From: Rhizobium sp. NRK18
GTDB taxonomy: Bacteria; Pseudomonadota; Alphaproteobacteria; Rhizobiales; Rhizobiaceae
Direction of reading: 5' to 3'
DNA: 64,000 nucleotides
Assembly: GCF_024385575.1 (NCBI RefSeq)
Contig: NZ_JANFMV010000001.1
Location: 3,811,681 to 3,875,680 of the forward strand
Made by a program: the position numbers and the translations under genes
Notes under the pieces: generated by a model
The model's database searches: none
Told to the model about the DNA's origin: nothing
Seen by the model: only the letters and a program-made list of their open reading frames with translations
Shown: in pieces, positions 17,644 to 28,268 of the stretch
How the letters are laid out: each line of letters starts with the position of its first letter
How positions within the stretch are numbered: the first letter of the stretch is position 1

Positions 17644-20190
17644 TCAGGCGGCGGCGTGGCGCTGGTCCGAAAAGGTTGCACCGAGACCGTCGTCATCGAG
17701 GCGGAAGCGCGAGACCAGCTCGTTGAGTTCGACGGCTTCGAGCGCCAGCGCGTGGCTCGCGGTGTTCGTCTCCTGCACCATCGCGGCGTTCTGCTGGGTC
17801 ATCTGGTCCATCGAGTTGACGGCGGAGTTGACCTCCTGCAGGCCGGTCGCCTGTTCCTGGCTGGCCTTGGCCATGGTCGAGATGTTGATGCCGATTTCCT
17901 CGATCCGGGAATTGATGCGGGAAATGACCTCGCCGGTCTCGCCGACCAGCTTGACGCCGTCCCTCACCTCATCATCGGAGCGGCGGATCAGCTCCTTGAT
18001 TTCCTTGGCGGAACTTGCCGAACGTTGGGCGAGTTCGCGAACCTCGTGGGCAACGACCGCGAAGCCCTTGCCCGCCTCGCCGGCACGCGCCGCCTCGACG
18101 CCGGCATTCAGCGCCAGAAGGTTGGTCTGGAAGGCGATGTCATCGATGACGCTGATGATCTGGCCGATCTGCTGCGAGGCCTGCTCGATGCGGCCCATGG
18201 CGCGGACGGCGTCCGAGACCACCTGACCGGACTTCGAAGCCTCGCTCAGGATATCGCGGGTGACGCGATCGGTTTCCGCCGCCCGTTCGGACGTCATCTT
18301 GACCGTGCCGGTCATCTGGTCGACGGCGGCGGCCGTTTCCTCCAGCGACGAGGCCTGCTGCTCGGTGCGGCGCGCCAGATCGTTGGCACTGCCGTTCAGC
18401 TGTCCACTCTTCGCCTGGATGGAGAGCGCGTTGTCACGGATGCTGGCGAGCGTATCGCGCATATGGGCGACGGACTCGTTGAAGTTGATGCGCAGCTCGT
18501 CGAGTTCGCCGGCGAACGGCGTATCGATGGTGCAGATGAGATCGCCATGGGCGAGCGAGCGCAGGCTTGAGGCGAGCGCGTCGATGGTGACGCGCAGTTC
18601 CTGGGCGGCGCGCTCCCTTTCGCGGTCGGCTGCCTCGCGTTCGGCGTCCGCCCGCATGCGGTTCTGCTCGGCTTCCCGTTCGACCTTGATCTTGTCTTCG
18701 GCATTGGTCTTGAAGATGCCGAGCGCGCGGGCCATCTCGCCGATTTCGTCGCCGCGTTCCAGCCCGGAAACCGCCGTCTGCAGCTTGCCGGACGCCACGT
18801 CCCGCATGGCGTTGGTCAAACGCAGGATCGGTCCCTTGAGGGCAGTGACGAGCAGCAGCGTCGCGACGATGGCGAAGGCCACCGCCGAGAACGCCGCAAC
18901 GACAGTGATGGTGCGGGCCTGCTCCTGAACCACGGTCGCCTCGCTGCGCTGGCTGCCGGCGAAGGCGACGATATTCTTCCAGGCTTCGTCGATGTCGAGC
19001 GAGGCCTGCTTGAAGGAGGTCGTCCGCGTGTTGGCGACCTCGACGAGCTTGGCGGCCTCTGTGTTCAATGCATCGATCGGCGCGATCGCCTTCTGGGCGA
19101 GATCAAAGACGGACTGCAGGTCGCCCATGATCAACGGGAAGGCCTGGATCACGGATTTCAGCTTCTGCGCGCCGTTCACCAGGTTCTTCAGGCTCTCTTC
19201 ATCGGCCCGGCCGAGGAAATCGGCGGCCAGCACCTGCGTGTTGTTGACCTGAATGAGCACGTTGGTCGTATAGGCGACGATCGCCTGCGAATCCGACAGC
19301 TGTTCGTCTAGTTCGCCGAACCGCTTGATGGCGTCGCGGGCCGCCGTGGCGCCAAGTGCGCGCAGCTTGATACCCATCGGACGAAGCGCGGTCGCATGCT
19401 TCTGGATGGTGATCAGCGATGCGTCGACATTCATGTTCTTTTCGGCGGTATCGAGGATGCCCTGAAGATTGTCGCGGATCGTATCGGCGACGACGGCACT
19501 GGCCTTCGGCACGGCATGGCCGATGTCCTTGGCGAGGGCGCGGATGTCGGAATAGTTCTTCTTGACGACGTCGAACGCTTCCTGCGGGGTTGTTGCCGCC
19601 GAAAGGTCCCCTGACAGGCTTGTGACGAAGGTGGCACCCTGGCTCAGGACTTCGGAGCCACGCAGCATGTCCTTCGCTTCGTTGTCGGCCTTGCGGGCTT
19701 CCTTGCTGACCTTCGAGGATGTGGCGAACAGCTCGTCCTTGACGGCCGCCAGTTCGCCGAGATGCTTCGCCATCTCGGCGCGCGTCGCCAGCTCATTCTT
19801 GTTCAGTTCCCACAGGTCGTTGACCCGGGTGATCAGGTTGCGGGCAAGGTCCTCGCCCTTCCGCAGCTCGTCCGCGTGATTGTCGCCCTCGACGTGGTCG
19901 AGGATCGCCTGCATCGAGGTCACCTGCTCCTGCAGGTGCTCGACAACGGCGGCGCGGCGCTCTTCGGTGGCGGAGCCGAGGAACTCGTTCATTTCGGAAT
20001 AGGCTTTCTTGAAACCGCCCAGCGAATCGATGCTGGCGGCCGTTCCGGCCAGCCTCTGGCCAAGCATCGATCCCGTCATCAGGCTGATGAAGGCAAGGCC
20101 GGCAATTCCGGCAACAATCGGTACGATGAAAACGATGACCTTGGTCTGAATGGAGAGCCGGGAAAAAGCCCGGTCAAAAAAGCTGAACAT
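17644..20190 (-). CDS. Methyl-accepting chemotaxis protein
   Basis: Transmembrane chemoreceptor of 848 aa. Helix 1 is at about residues 15-40 and helix 2 at about 428-450, bounding a very long all-helical periplasmic sensor (nearly 390 residues, resembling two stacked helical bundles). A HAMP domain follows at about 450-502, then the methylation helices and the kinase-contact tip containing [20 protein letters not shown] (about 680-710). The C-terminus ends HAAA with no CheR-docking pentapeptide. The ligand is unknown. It is convergent with the peptidase gene and stands alone. Confidence 0.93.
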   Translation of the reverse strand: MFSFFDRAFSRLSIQTKVIVFIVPIVAGIAGLAFISLMTGSMLGQRLAGTAASIDSLGGFKKAYSEMNEFLGSATEERRAAVVEHLQEQVTSMQAILDHVEGDNHADELRKGEDLARNLITRVNDLWELNKNELATRAEMAKHLGELAAVKDELFATSSKVSKEARKADNEAKDMLRGSEVLSQGATFVTSLSGDLSAATTPQEAFDVVKKNYSDIRALAKDIGHAVPKASAVVADTIRDNLQGILDTAEKNMNVDASLITIQKHATALRPMGIKLRALGATAARDAIKRFGELDEQLSDSQAIVAYTTNVLIQVNNTQVLAADFLGRADEESLKNLVNGAQKLKSVIQAFPLIMGDLQSVFDLAQKAIAPIDALNTEAAKLVEVANTRTTSFKQASLDIDEAWKNIVAFAGSQRSEATVVQEQARTITVVAAFSAVAFAIVATLLLVTALKGPILRLTNAMRDVASGKLQTAVSGLERGDEIGEMARALGIFKTNAEDKIKVEREAEQNRMRADAEREAADRERERAAQELRVTIDALASSLRSLAHGDLICTIDTPFAGELDELRINFNESVAHMRDTLASIRDNALSIQAKSGQLNGSANDLARRTEQQASSLEETAAAVDQMTGTVKMTSERAAETDRVTRDILSEASKSGQVVSDAVRAMGRIEQASQQIGQIISVIDDIAFQTNLLALNAGVEAARAGEAGKGFAVVAHEVRELAQRSASSAKEIKELIRRSDDEVRDGVKLVGETGEVISRINSRIEEIGINISTMAKASQEQATGLQEVNSAVNSMDQMTQQNAAMVQETNTASHALALEAVELNELVSRFRLDDDGLGATFSDQRHAAA

Positions 20191-20627
20191 TTCGAAATGC
20201 CTCTACTTGCGCGGTGTTCTGGGGCCTGCACGTCAAAATCTGGACGACATCGAGCGCCCTCGAAGGCCAAAGGCGCCTGTTTGCGGGCATAATCGGTCGA
20301 CTTTGATTAAAATTGGTTTAAATGAGGCAGTTCGGTACGCTTTTTGCTTTTATGTCCGCGCGCATCACAACTCGCGCCTTGCTTTCCCTGCCGATTGCGG
20401 CATTTCCAACCGGCAATAGTGAACGCACAAAGGACACGACCAGACGACGAACGGGGAAAACTGGTTAACTTCCCCTTAAATCGCCGCATTTAAAGTTCAG
20501 GGCGACCATATTACCAATGGAGTTTTCATCCGGGCATTCAAAGGCGCCCGATCATCATGTTTCATGAAGTGGTCCGGCGTGTCCGCGAAACTTGAATTCT
20601 CCCCCAAGCAAGGCTAACCCGTCGGCA
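20191..20627. other. 437-bp intergenic region between divergent chemoreceptor and PBP genes
   Basis: No supportable gene. The part next to the chemoreceptor is AT-richer (20305-20350) and may hold its promoter. A short inverted repeat GGGGAA/TTCCCC lies at about 20455-20477 around a TTAAC centre. No small RNA terminator was seen. Confidence 0.5.
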
Positions 20628-22865
20628 ATGGCTGGAAACAAGAAATACCGCGATCGGATTGAACCGACCTTCGATGGTCAGGGATCCCGAGACAAGCCGA
20701 ATTCGGGCAGGCGTCCGTCAAAGGGCAAGAAGAAGACCAAGGTGCGTCGCGGCGGATTTGTCGGCCTCGTCCGGTTCATGGCCTATTGGTGCATCGTCCT
20801 TGGTATCTGGGGCACAGTCGCCGTTGCCGGCGTTGTCGTCTATTACGGTTCGAAAATGCCGGCCGCCAGCAGCTGGGCCATTCCGGATCGCCCCCCGAAC
20901 GTCAAGATCATGGCCGTCGACGGCACGGTGCTCGCCAATCGCGGGCCGACAGGCGGGGAAGCGCTGACGCTCGACGAGATGTCGCCCTACATCCCGATGG
21001 CCGTCATTTCCATCGAAGACCGGCGCTTCTACTCGCATTTCGGCATCGACCCGATCGGTCTTGCGCGCGCCATGGTGACCAACGTCCTGACAGGCCACAT
21101 GGTGCAGGGCGGCTCGACGCTGACGCAGCAGCTCGCTAAGAACCTGTTCCTGTCGCCGGAGCGCACGCTGGAACGCAAGGTGCAGGAAGTCCTGCTGGCG
21201 CTGTGGCTGGAGCACAAGTTCAGCAAGGACCAGATCCTTGCCATGTATTTGAACCGCGTCTATTTCGGCGCCAATTCCTACGGCGTCGAGGCGGCGTCGC
21301 GGCGCTACTTCAACAAGTCGGCGCGCGACGTGAACCTTGCCGAGGCGGCGACGCTCGCCGGCCTCCTGAAGGCGCCGTCGCGGCTGTCGCCGGCCACCAA
21401 TCCGGATGGCGCGAAGGCGCGTGCGCAGGTGGTGCTCGGGGCCATGAAGGACGCCGGCTACATCACCGACAGCGAAATCAAGACCGCGATGAACCAGGAG
21501 CCGGCTCAGGCCAAGCATTTCTGGTCCGGCGCGTCGCATTATGCCGCCGACATGGTGATGGACGAACTGAAGACGCTGGTCGGCGACGTCAACCAGGATC
21601 TCGTCGTCGACACGACCATCGATCCGACCCTGGAAAAGGCGGCCGGCGACGCCATCGCCACGGCCATCGACAAGAACGGCAAGAAGCTCGACGTCGAGCA
21701 GGGCGCACTCGTCTCGATCGACGGCACCGGGGCGATCCGGGCGCTGGTCGGCGGCAAGGATTATTCCGAGAGCCAGTACAACCGCGCCTGGAAGGCCAAG
21801 CGCCAGCCGGGCTCCGCCTTCAAGCCCTTCGTCTATGCGACGGCGCTCGAACAGGGCGACAGCCCGGATTCGATCCGCAACGACGCGCCGGTGAAGATCG
21901 GCAACTGGACGCCGGAAAACTACGAAAAAAAGTACGACGGTCCGGTGACGCTCGCCTACGCGCTGGCGCATTCCATCAACACGGTCGCCGCCCAGCTGGC
22001 GCAGGAAGTCGGCCCGAACAACATCATCAAGCTCGCCCACCGGATGGGCATCGAATCCGAGCTGGAACCGAATGCCTCGATCGCGCTCGGGACGTCCGAA
22101 GTGTCGCTGGTCGAACTGACGGGCGCCTATGCCGCCTTCATGAATGGCGGCTACAAGGCGACCCCGCATATCATCCGGCGGGTATCCACAACCGACGGCA
22201 AGGTGCTCTACGAGAATACCTACGACAAGCCGCCGCGCGTGCTCGAACCGCGGACGGTCGTCAACATGAACACCATGATGATGGGCGTCGTGAACCAGGG
22301 AACCGGAACGGCCGCCAAGCTGCCGGGCTGGCAGGTGGCGGGCAAGACTGGCACGACGCAGTCCTATCGCGACGCGCTGTTCGTCGGCTTCACCAGCAAC
22401 CTGACGACCGGCGTCTGGTTCGGCAATGACGACGGCCACTCGATGAAGCGGGTAACCGGCGGCGGATTGCCGGCGCGCACTTGGCAGGAGTTCATGGCAG
22501 CGGCGCATCAAGGCCTGTCACCGGCCCCGCTCTATGGCGAGGGACAGACGGTCGACCAGCAGCCGCGCCAGCAACAGCAGCAGGCGCCCGGCGACCAGCA
22601 GATGGTGCGTCAGGACGATGGCATCGACACGCTTTACGGCCTGATTTCCCGTGTCCTTTCCGGCGACAAGCGCAAGACGGACTATCCGCCCGCGCCGGTT
22701 GGCAATGCCGACAATGGCGGCAACGGCGGCAGGCAACCGGTCGAAGAGATGCCGCAGCAGGTCAACAATGGCGGGCCCGTGCCGCCGGCCGATGTCGGCA
22801 CTTATGAGCCGCCGCCGCGCGCGCCGCGCAAGACCAGCCTTCTCGGTATCATCATGGGAGAATGA
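20628..22865 (+). CDS. Class A penicillin-binding protein (1A/PbpC-like)
   Basis: Bifunctional peptidoglycan synthase (745 aa). A basic cytoplasmic N-terminus precedes a membrane helix at about residues 47-72. The GT51 transglycosylase has its catalytic Glu in SIEDRRFYSHFG (near 127) and QGGSTLTQQLAKNL. The transpeptidase has SAFK (near 394), SIN (HSINT) and KTG (GKTGTTQ near 571). The C-terminal 90 residues are Gln/Pro/Asn-rich and low complexity, likely an unstructured periplasmic tail. The ATG at 20628 was chosen over a TTG 12 codons upstream. It lies directly upstream of dnaK but with 273 bp between them. Confidence 0.93.
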   Translation: MAGNKKYRDRIEPTFDGQGSRDKPNSGRRPSKGKKKTKVRRGGFVGLVRFMAYWCIVLGIWGTVAVAGVVVYYGSKMPAASSWAIPDRPPNVKIMAVDGTVLANRGPTGGEALTLDEMSPYIPMAVISIEDRRFYSHFGIDPIGLARAMVTNVLTGHMVQGGSTLTQQLAKNLFLSPERTLERKVQEVLLALWLEHKFSKDQILAMYLNRVYFGANSYGVEAASRRYFNKSARDVNLAEAATLAGLLKAPSRLSPATNPDGAKARAQVVLGAMKDAGYITDSEIKTAMNQEPAQAKHFWSGASHYAADMVMDELKTLVGDVNQDLVVDTTIDPTLEKAAGDAIATAIDKNGKKLDVEQGALVSIDGTGAIRALVGGKDYSESQYNRAWKAKRQPGSAFKPFVYATALEQGDSPDSIRNDAPVKIGNWTPENYEKKYDGPVTLAYALAHSINTVAAQLAQEVGPNNIIKLAHRMGIESELEPNASIALGTSEVSLVELTGAYAAFMNGGYKATPHIIRRVSTTDGKVLYENTYDKPPRVLEPRTVVNMNTMMMGVVNQGTGTAAKLPGWQVAGKTGTTQSYRDALFVGFTSNLTTGVWFGNDDGHSMKRVTGGGLPARTWQEFMAAAHQGLSPAPLYGEGQTVDQQPRQQQQQAPGDQQMVRQDDGIDTLYGLISRVLSGDKRKTDYPPAPVGNADNGGNGGRQPVEEMPQQVNNGGPVPPADVGTYEPPPRAPRKTSLLGIIMGE

Positions 22866-22994
22866 CCGCCGTCGCCGCGAAGCGCCGGACTGCCCGGCGC
22901 AAGGCTCGTCCGCTAATGCGAACAGACGTGCATTGCTTGGCGGAATTGGCGGCGCGAATCTTTTGATTTTCGCCTTTCGGCCCCCGCCTTCCGC

Positions 22995-23024
22995 CTTGCA
23001 GACCGCAAAACTGCTACTTATATA
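22995..23024 (+). promoter_or_regulatory. RpoH (sigma-32) type heat-shock promoter of dnaK
   Basis: CTTG (22995-22998) is followed after 18 bases by CTTATATA (23017-23024). This matches the alphaproteobacterial RpoH pattern CTTG-N17/18-CYTATNT. It lies 115 bp before the dnaK ATG. Confidence 0.8.
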
Positions 23025-23138
23025 CGCCGCATAACCGCAGCCTGGATGCTGCGCAATCCCAGAGACCATCCAGTCGAGGGGCTGTCAGCGGAACGCCTCA
23101 AGCCGGGTTCCGACGGCCTGCTTAAAGGAGAGAATGAC

Positions 23139-25049
23139 ATGGCAAAAGTAATTGGTATCGACCTTGGAACCACCAACTCCTGCGTCTCCATCATGGACGG
23201 CAAGGATGCGAAGGTGATCGAAAATGCCGAAGGCGCGCGCACGACGCCGTCGATGGTCGCCTTCACGGAAGACGGCGAACGTCTCGTCGGCCAGCCGGCC
23301 AAGCGCCAGGCTGTGACCAACCCGACGAACACCCTGTTCGCGGTCAAGCGCCTGATCGGCCGCCGCTATGAAGACCCGACCGTCGAAAAGGACAAGGGCC
23401 TCGTCCCCTACCACATCGTCAAGGGCGACAATGGCGACGCCTGGGTCGAAGCCACCGGCAAGAACTATTCTCCCTCGCAGATCTCGGCGATGATCCTTCA
23501 GAAGATGAAGGAAACCGCGGAAGCCTATCTCGGCGAGAAGGTTGAAAAGGCCGTCATCACCGTTCCGGCCTACTTCAACGACGCGCAGCGTCAGGCCACC
23601 AAGGACGCCGGCAAGATCGCCGGTCTGGAAGTCCTGCGCATCATCAACGAGCCGACCGCTGCCGCGCTCGCCTACGGTCTCGACAAGAAGGACGGCAAGA
23701 CGATCGCCGTCTACGACCTTGGCGGCGGCACCTTCGATATCTCGGTCCTGGAAATCGGCGACGGCGTCTTCGAAGTGAAGTCGACGAATGGCGACACCTT
23801 CCTCGGCGGTGAAGACTTCGACATGCGTCTCGTCGAATATCTTGCTGCCGAGTTCAAGAAGGACAACGGCATCGACCTGAAGGGCGACAAGCTGGCCCTG
23901 CAGCGTCTGAAGGAAGCCGCTGAAAAGGCGAAGATCGAGCTGTCGTCCTCGCAGCAGACCGAAATCAACCTGCCGTTCATCACGGCGGATGCCTCCGGTC
24001 CGAAGCACCTGACGATGAAGCTGACCCGCGCCAAGTTCGAAAGCCTGGTCGACGACCTCGTGCAGCGCACCGTTGCGCCGTGCAAGGCCGCCCTCAAGGA
24101 CGCCGGCGTTACCGCAGCCGACATCGACGAAGTGGTTCTCGTCGGCGGCATGAGCCGCATGCCGAAGGTCCAGGAAGTCGTCAAGCAGCTGTTCGGCAAG
24201 GAGCCGCACAAGGGCGTGAACCCGGATGAAGTCGTCGCCATGGGCGCGGCCATCCAGGGCGGCGTCCTGCAGGGCGACGTCAAGGACGTTCTGCTGCTCG
24301 ACGTGACCCCGCTGTCGCTCGGCATCGAAACGCTCGGTGGCGTATTCACCCGCCTGATCGAACGCAACACGACGATCCCGACGAAGAAGTCGCAGACGTT
24401 CTCGACCGCCGAAGACAACCAGTCGGCCGTGACGATCCGCGTTTCGCAGGGCGAGCGTGAAATGGCAGCCGACAACAAGCTGCTCGGCCAGTTCGATCTC
24501 GTCGGCATTCCGCCGGCACCGCGCGGCGTGCCGCAGATCGAAGTGACCTTCGACATCGACGCCAACGGCATCGTCCAGGTTTCGGCCAAGGACAAGGGCA
24601 CCGGCAAGGAACACCAGATCCGTATCCAGGCATCTGGCGGCCTGTCCGACGCCGAGATCGACAAGATGGTCAAGGACGCCGAAGCCAATGCCGAGGCCGA
24701 CAAGAAGCGTCGCGACTCCGTCGAAGCCAAGAACCAGGCCGAAAGCCTCGTTCACTCGACCGAAAAGTCCCTCAAGGACTACGGCGACAAGGTTTCGGCC
24801 GATGACAAGAAGTCGATCGAGGACGCCATTGCCGCGCTGAAGACGGCCATCGAGGCTTCCGAGCCCGATGCCGAGGACATCAAGGCGAAGACCCAGACCC
24901 TCATGGAAGTCTCCATGAAGCTCGGTCAGGCGATCTATGAGTCCCAGCAGGCCGAAGGCGGCGCATCCGAAGAGGGCGCAGCCGATGGCAACGACGACGT
25001 CGTCGATGCCGACTATGAGGAAATCAAGGACGACAAGAAGTCGGCCTAA
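23139..25049 (+). CDS. dnaK: Molecular chaperone DnaK (Hsp70)
   Basis: ATP-driven chaperone of 636 aa. The N-terminal ATPase has the phosphate-1 motif [26 protein letters not shown] and [14 protein letters not shown] substrate-binding domain follows, then a helical lid and the acidic tail ending [17 protein letters not shown] lies 9 bases before the ATG. The frame is open 31 codons upstream without homology. It is transcribed from an RpoH-type promoter and followed by dnaJ after 93 bp, the conserved heat-shock pair. Confidence 0.99.
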   Translation: MAKVIGIDLGTTNSCVSIMDGKDAKVIENAEGARTTPSMVAFTEDGERLVGQPAKRQAVTNPTNTLFAVKRLIGRRYEDPTVEKDKGLVPYHIVKGDNGDAWVEATGKNYSPSQISAMILQKMKETAEAYLGEKVEKAVITVPAYFNDAQRQATKDAGKIAGLEVLRIINEPTAAALAYGLDKKDGKTIAVYDLGGGTFDISVLEIGDGVFEVKSTNGDTFLGGEDFDMRLVEYLAAEFKKDNGIDLKGDKLALQRLKEAAEKAKIELSSSQQTEINLPFITADASGPKHLTMKLTRAKFESLVDDLVQRTVAPCKAALKDAGVTAADIDEVVLVGGMSRMPKVQEVVKQLFGKEPHKGVNPDEVVAMGAAIQGGVLQGDVKDVLLLDVTPLSLGIETLGGVFTRLIERNTTIPTKKSQTFSTAEDNQSAVTIRVSQGEREMAADNKLLGQFDLVGIPPAPRGVPQIEVTFDIDANGIVQVSAKDKGTGKEHQIRIQASGGLSDAEIDKMVKDAEANAEADKKRRDSVEAKNQAESLVHSTEKSLKDYGDKVSADDKKSIEDAIAALKTAIEASEPDAEDIKAKTQTLMEVSMKLGQAIYESQQAEGGASEEGAADGNDDVVDADYEEIKDDKKSA

Positions 25050-25142
25050 TTCGATGACGGGCGTCCTTAGCGCGTCCGCCATGTCCTGAAATTCCGGCCG
25101 CGTCCTGCGGCCGGACATTTACTTTCCAGGGTTGGTTTCTCC

Positions 25143-26291
25143 ATGGCAAAAGCGGACTACTACGAAACATTGGGGGTCGGCAAAACCGCTGACGAGAAGG
25201 AGCTGAAAAGCGCCTTCCGCAAGGCGGCGATGAAATATCATCCCGACAAGAACCCCGACGACAAGGAAGCCGAACACAAGTTCAAGGAAATCAACGAAGC
25301 CTACGAAGTGCTCAAGGACCCGCAGAAGCGGGCCGCCTATGATCGCTTCGGCCACGCTGCCTTCGAACATGGTGGCATGGGTGGCGGCGGCGGTGGTGCC
25401 GGCGGACCGTTCGGCGCCGGCGGCATGGGTGCCGGTGGCTTCTCCGATATCTTCGAGGACATTTTCGGCGAGATGATGGGCGGTGGCCGCGGCCGGCGCT
25501 CGACGGGCGGACGCGAACGCGGCGCCGACCTTCGCTACAATATGGAAATCTCACTTGAGGAAGCCTATGCCGGCAAGACGGCGCAGATCCGGGTTCCGAC
25601 CTCGATCACGTGCGACGTGTGCTCCGGATCCGGCGCCAAGCCGGGCACCAAGCCGCAGACCTGCGCCACCTGCCAGGGCTCCGGCCGCGTGCGCGCGGCG
25701 CAAGGCTTCTTCTCGATCGAACGCACCTGTCCGACCTGCCAGGGTCGCGGCCAGACGATTTCCGATCCCTGCACCAAGTGCCATGGTCATGGTCGGGTCC
25801 AGGAAGAGCGGTCGTTGTCGGTCAACATCCCGGCCGGCATCGAGGACGGCACGCGCATCCGCCTGCAGGGCGAAGGCGAAGCCGGTGTGCGCGGCGGGCC
25901 GGCGGGCGATCTCTATATCTTCCTGTCGGTGAGACCACACCAGTTCTTCCAGCGCGACGGTGCGGACCTCTACTGCACGGTGCCGATCTCGATGACGACG
26001 GCAGCGCTCGGCGGCACGTTCGACGTCGGCACGCTGGATGCGACGAAGTCGCGCGTCACGGTTCCGGAAGGCACCCAGGCCGGCAAGCAGTTCCGCCTCA
26101 AGGGCAAGGGCATGCCGGTGCTGCGTTCCGCACAGAAGGGTGACCTCTACATCCAGGTGCAGATCGAAACGCCGCAGAAGCTCACCAAGCGCCAGCGCGA
26201 GCTGTTGCAGGAATTCGAGCAGCTCTCCTCGAAGGAGAACAATCCGGAGACCTCCGGCTTCTTCGCACGGATGAAGGAATTCTTCGAATAG
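25143..26291 (+). CDS. dnaJ: Co-chaperone DnaJ (Hsp40)
   Basis: Type I J protein of 382 aa that stimulates DnaK ATP hydrolysis. The J domain carries the HPD motif (YHPDKNPD near residue 34). A Gly/Phe-rich linker follows (about 77-110). The zinc domain has four repeats: [24 protein letters not shown] and CTKCHGHG. The C-terminal substrate-binding part is complete. Its ribosome site is weak. It is probably co-transcribed with dnaK and ends at a strong terminator. Confidence 0.98.
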   Translation: MAKADYYETLGVGKTADEKELKSAFRKAAMKYHPDKNPDDKEAEHKFKEINEAYEVLKDPQKRAAYDRFGHAAFEHGGMGGGGGGAGGPFGAGGMGAGGFSDIFEDIFGEMMGGGRGRRSTGGRERGADLRYNMEISLEEAYAGKTAQIRVPTSITCDVCSGSGAKPGTKPQTCATCQGSGRVRAAQGFFSIERTCPTCQGRGQTISDPCTKCHGHGRVQEERSLSVNIPAGIEDGTRIRLQGEGEAGVRGGPAGDLYIFLSVRPHQFFQRDGADLYCTVPISMTTAALGGTFDVGTLDATKSRVTVPEGTQAGKQFRLKGKGMPVLRSAQKGDLYIQVQIETPQKLTKRQRELLQEFEQLSSKENNPETSGFFARMKEFFE

Positions 26292-26315
26292 CGTGTTCGC
26301 CACTGTTTGAAATGC

Positions 26316-26347
26316 AAAGAGCCGGGCGGTTTCGCCCGGCTCTTTTT
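26316..26347. terminator. Terminator after dnaJ
   Basis: The stem AAAGAGCCGGGCG/CGCCCGGCTCTTT has a 4-base loop followed by a T-run on the plus strand. The convergent creatinase gene can share it. Confidence 0.92.
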
Positions 26348-26382
26348 GTCTCTACGCAGACCTTTTGGGCTCGGCTTTAGCT

Positions 26383-27603
26383 TCAGCAGGCTATCACGTT
26401 CTTCTCCGGGCCGTAGGGGAAGCCGGTGATGTTCTCGGCGCCGGTCTCGCCGACGACCAGGATGTCGTGTTCGCGGTAGCCGCCCGCCCCCGGTGTGCCG
26501 TTCGGTACCCAGAGCATCGGCTCCATGGAGACGACCATGCCCGGCTCCAGCACAGTCTCGATATCCTCGCGGAATTCCAGCCCCGCCTCGCGGCCGTAAT
26601 AATGGCTGAGGATGCCGAAGGAGTGGCCGTAGCCGAAGGAGCGGTACTGCAAGAGCCCCTCGTCGGCGAAGAAGCGGTTGATCTCGGCGCAGACGGCGGC
26701 GCAACTGATGCCGGGTGTGATCAATGACAGGCCGAGCTCATGGGCGGCGACGTTGGCCTCCCACAGCTTCAACGACGCCGCATCCGGTTCTCCGAGAAAC
26801 AGCGTGCGCTCCAGTGCGGTATAATAGCCGGAGATCATCGGGAAGGTGTTGAGGCTGAGGATCTCGCCCGGCACGAGCTCGCGCGTGGTGACGGGGTTAT
26901 GGGCGCCGTCGGTGTTGGGTCCGGACTGGAACCACACCCAGCTGTCGCGCAGTTCGCTATCCGGATGGGCGCGGGCGATTTCCAGTTCCATCGCATCACG
27001 GCCGGCCATCGCCACGTCGATCTCGCGGGTCCCCTCGCGGATTGCCGCCCGGATTGCCTCGCCGCCGACATCGGCGATGCGCGCGCCCTCGCGGATGAGG
27101 GCGATTTCCTCTGCCGACTTGATCATGCGCAAGGCCATGGTGGCCTGCGCGATGTCGACGAGTTCGACCTTGCCGACGATACGCTCCAGCGTGGCGCGGG
27201 CGGCGAGCGTCATGTGGTCGGTCTCGATGCCAAGCCGGCCGACGGTGCCGATCAGACCCGACACGGCGCGCCAGTAATTGTCGCGCTGCCAGTCGGTATA
27301 GATGATGTTATCGCCGACCGACCGGCGCCAGGGCTGGCCGCCGTCGATATTGGCGGAAACCACCGTCAGCCCGTCGGGCGTGACGACGCAGGCATAGGGC
27401 CTGCCGAAGCTGCAATAGAGGAAACCGGAGTAGTAGGCGATATTGTGCATGGAGGTCAGCAGCACGGCCGGAATGTCGCGTTCGGTCATGATCGCCCGCA
27501 GGCCGGCAAGCCGGCGCGCATATTCCTCACGGCTGAAGGGCAGCGGCACCTTCTCGCCATTGTGGCAGACAAATGTTTCGGGACGCTTGGTTACATCAAG
27601 CAT
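26383..27603 (-). CDS. Creatinase (creatine amidinohydrolase)
   Basis: Pita-bread-fold M24 family hydrolase (406 aa) that splits creatine into sarcosine and urea. The sequence follows known bacterial creatinases closely: NIAYYSGFLYCSFGRPYA, SANIDGGQPWRRSVG, FQSGPNTDGAHNPVTTR, FGYGHSFGILSHYYGREAG (catalytic His region near residue 322), VVSMEPM and GAENITGFPYGPEKN. The metal ligands of M24 peptidases are not all present, as expected for creatinase, which needs no metal. The start is at MLDVTKRPE with GAGGA upstream; the frame is open 56 more codons. No creatininase or sarcosine oxidase gene is adjacent, so it stands alone here. Confidence 0.88.
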   Translation of the reverse strand: MLDVTKRPETFVCHNGEKVPLPFSREEYARRLAGLRAIMTERDIPAVLLTSMHNIAYYSGFLYCSFGRPYACVVTPDGLTVVSANIDGGQPWRRSVGDNIIYTDWQRDNYWRAVSGLIGTVGRLGIETDHMTLAARATLERIVGKVELVDIAQATMALRMIKSAEEIALIREGARIADVGGEAIRAAIREGTREIDVAMAGRDAMELEIARAHPDSELRDSWVWFQSGPNTDGAHNPVTTRELVPGEILSLNTFPMISGYYTALERTLFLGEPDAASLKLWEANVAAHELGLSLITPGISCAAVCAEINRFFADEGLLQYRSFGYGHSFGILSHYYGREAGLEFREDIETVLEPGMVVSMEPMLWVPNGTPGAGGYREHDILVVGETGAENITGFPYGPEKNVIAC

Positions 27604-27830
27604 GGGTTCATCCTCGTCCAAATGCCGGGCAGGATGGATAACGCCCGGCGTTCCATCCGGGCGTACAGGACAAGCATCATCATGGAGATGATCGTGATCC
27701 GCAAAAGTGCAGCGACGCCATCGCCGCGCGGTCACGCACATAGAGATAGCGAAAATTCCAGCGGCTTTCAATCTGGAGAATCGTGCTCGCCCGCAAGCCG
27801 ATTCATTCCGGCTCGGCGGCTCAATTTACC

Positions 27831-27950
27831 TCCCCTTCTCCCCTTGGGGAGAAGTGCCGAACGCATGTGAGGCGATGAGGGGTTCCCTCCTGCCCCGTCC
27901 GACAACCCCTCATCCGGCGCTTCGCGCCACCTTCTCCCCAGGGGGAGAAG
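27831..27950. repeat. Rhizobial intergenic palindromic element, copy 1
   Basis: About 120 bp bounded by two near-identical palindromes of the form CTTCTCCCC-GGGGAGAAG (27835-27854 and 27931-27950). The inner arms are GCGATGAGGGGTTCCC and AACCCCTCATCCGGCG. It belongs to the same family as the element at 59999-60168. It fits the class of rhizobium-specific intergenic mosaic elements. The rest of the 27604-27959 gap shows no gene. Confidence 0.8.
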
Positions 27951-27959
27951 AGGCGAGCA

Positions 27960-28166
27960 TCAATAATGCGGCGGCTTGGTGATCGGCGGCGCGTCGAGCG
28001 ACTGTTCCTCGAGGCTGAGGAAGCGCTCGGTCAGCCGGTCGAGCTTGGCGCGCACCTGCTCGACCACCTTCCATTGCTCGGCAATCTCATCCGAAAGCTC
28101 CTCGATCACCTTCGCCTGATGGGCGACGGTTTCCTCGAGCGTGATGATGCGGTTTTCGTCGGACAT
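27960..28166 (-). CDS. slyX: SlyX family protein
   Basis: Small coiled-coil protein of 68 aa with the SlyX pattern: N-terminal ITLEETVAHQAKVIEELS heptads and a C-terminal SLEEQSLDAPPITKPPHY tail (the PPHY end is diagnostic). AGGAGA precedes the ATG. The function is unknown in all species. It is divergent from recF and ends beside the palindromic repeat. Confidence 0.88.
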   Translation of the reverse strand: MSDENRIITLEETVAHQAKVIEELSDEIAEQWKVVEQVRAKLDRLTERFLSLEEQSLDAPPITKPPHY

Positions 28167-28268
28167 GGCCTCGTCTCCTGATGCCGGCCTTCATACTGAC
28201 GCATCGCGGCGACCACAAGATGTCATCCCGCCTTGCACTCAAAGGCCGATTCATCGTAGCTGGCTTCG

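Noticed and set aside
20455..20477. GGGGAA/TTCCCC inverted repeat upstream of the PBP gene
   Set aside because: Only six bases per arm with no promoter-like placement; could be chance.
23085..25118. A 677-codon minus-strand frame opposite dnaK
   Set aside because: Shadow of dnaK codon usage; low-complexity translation with no family motifs.
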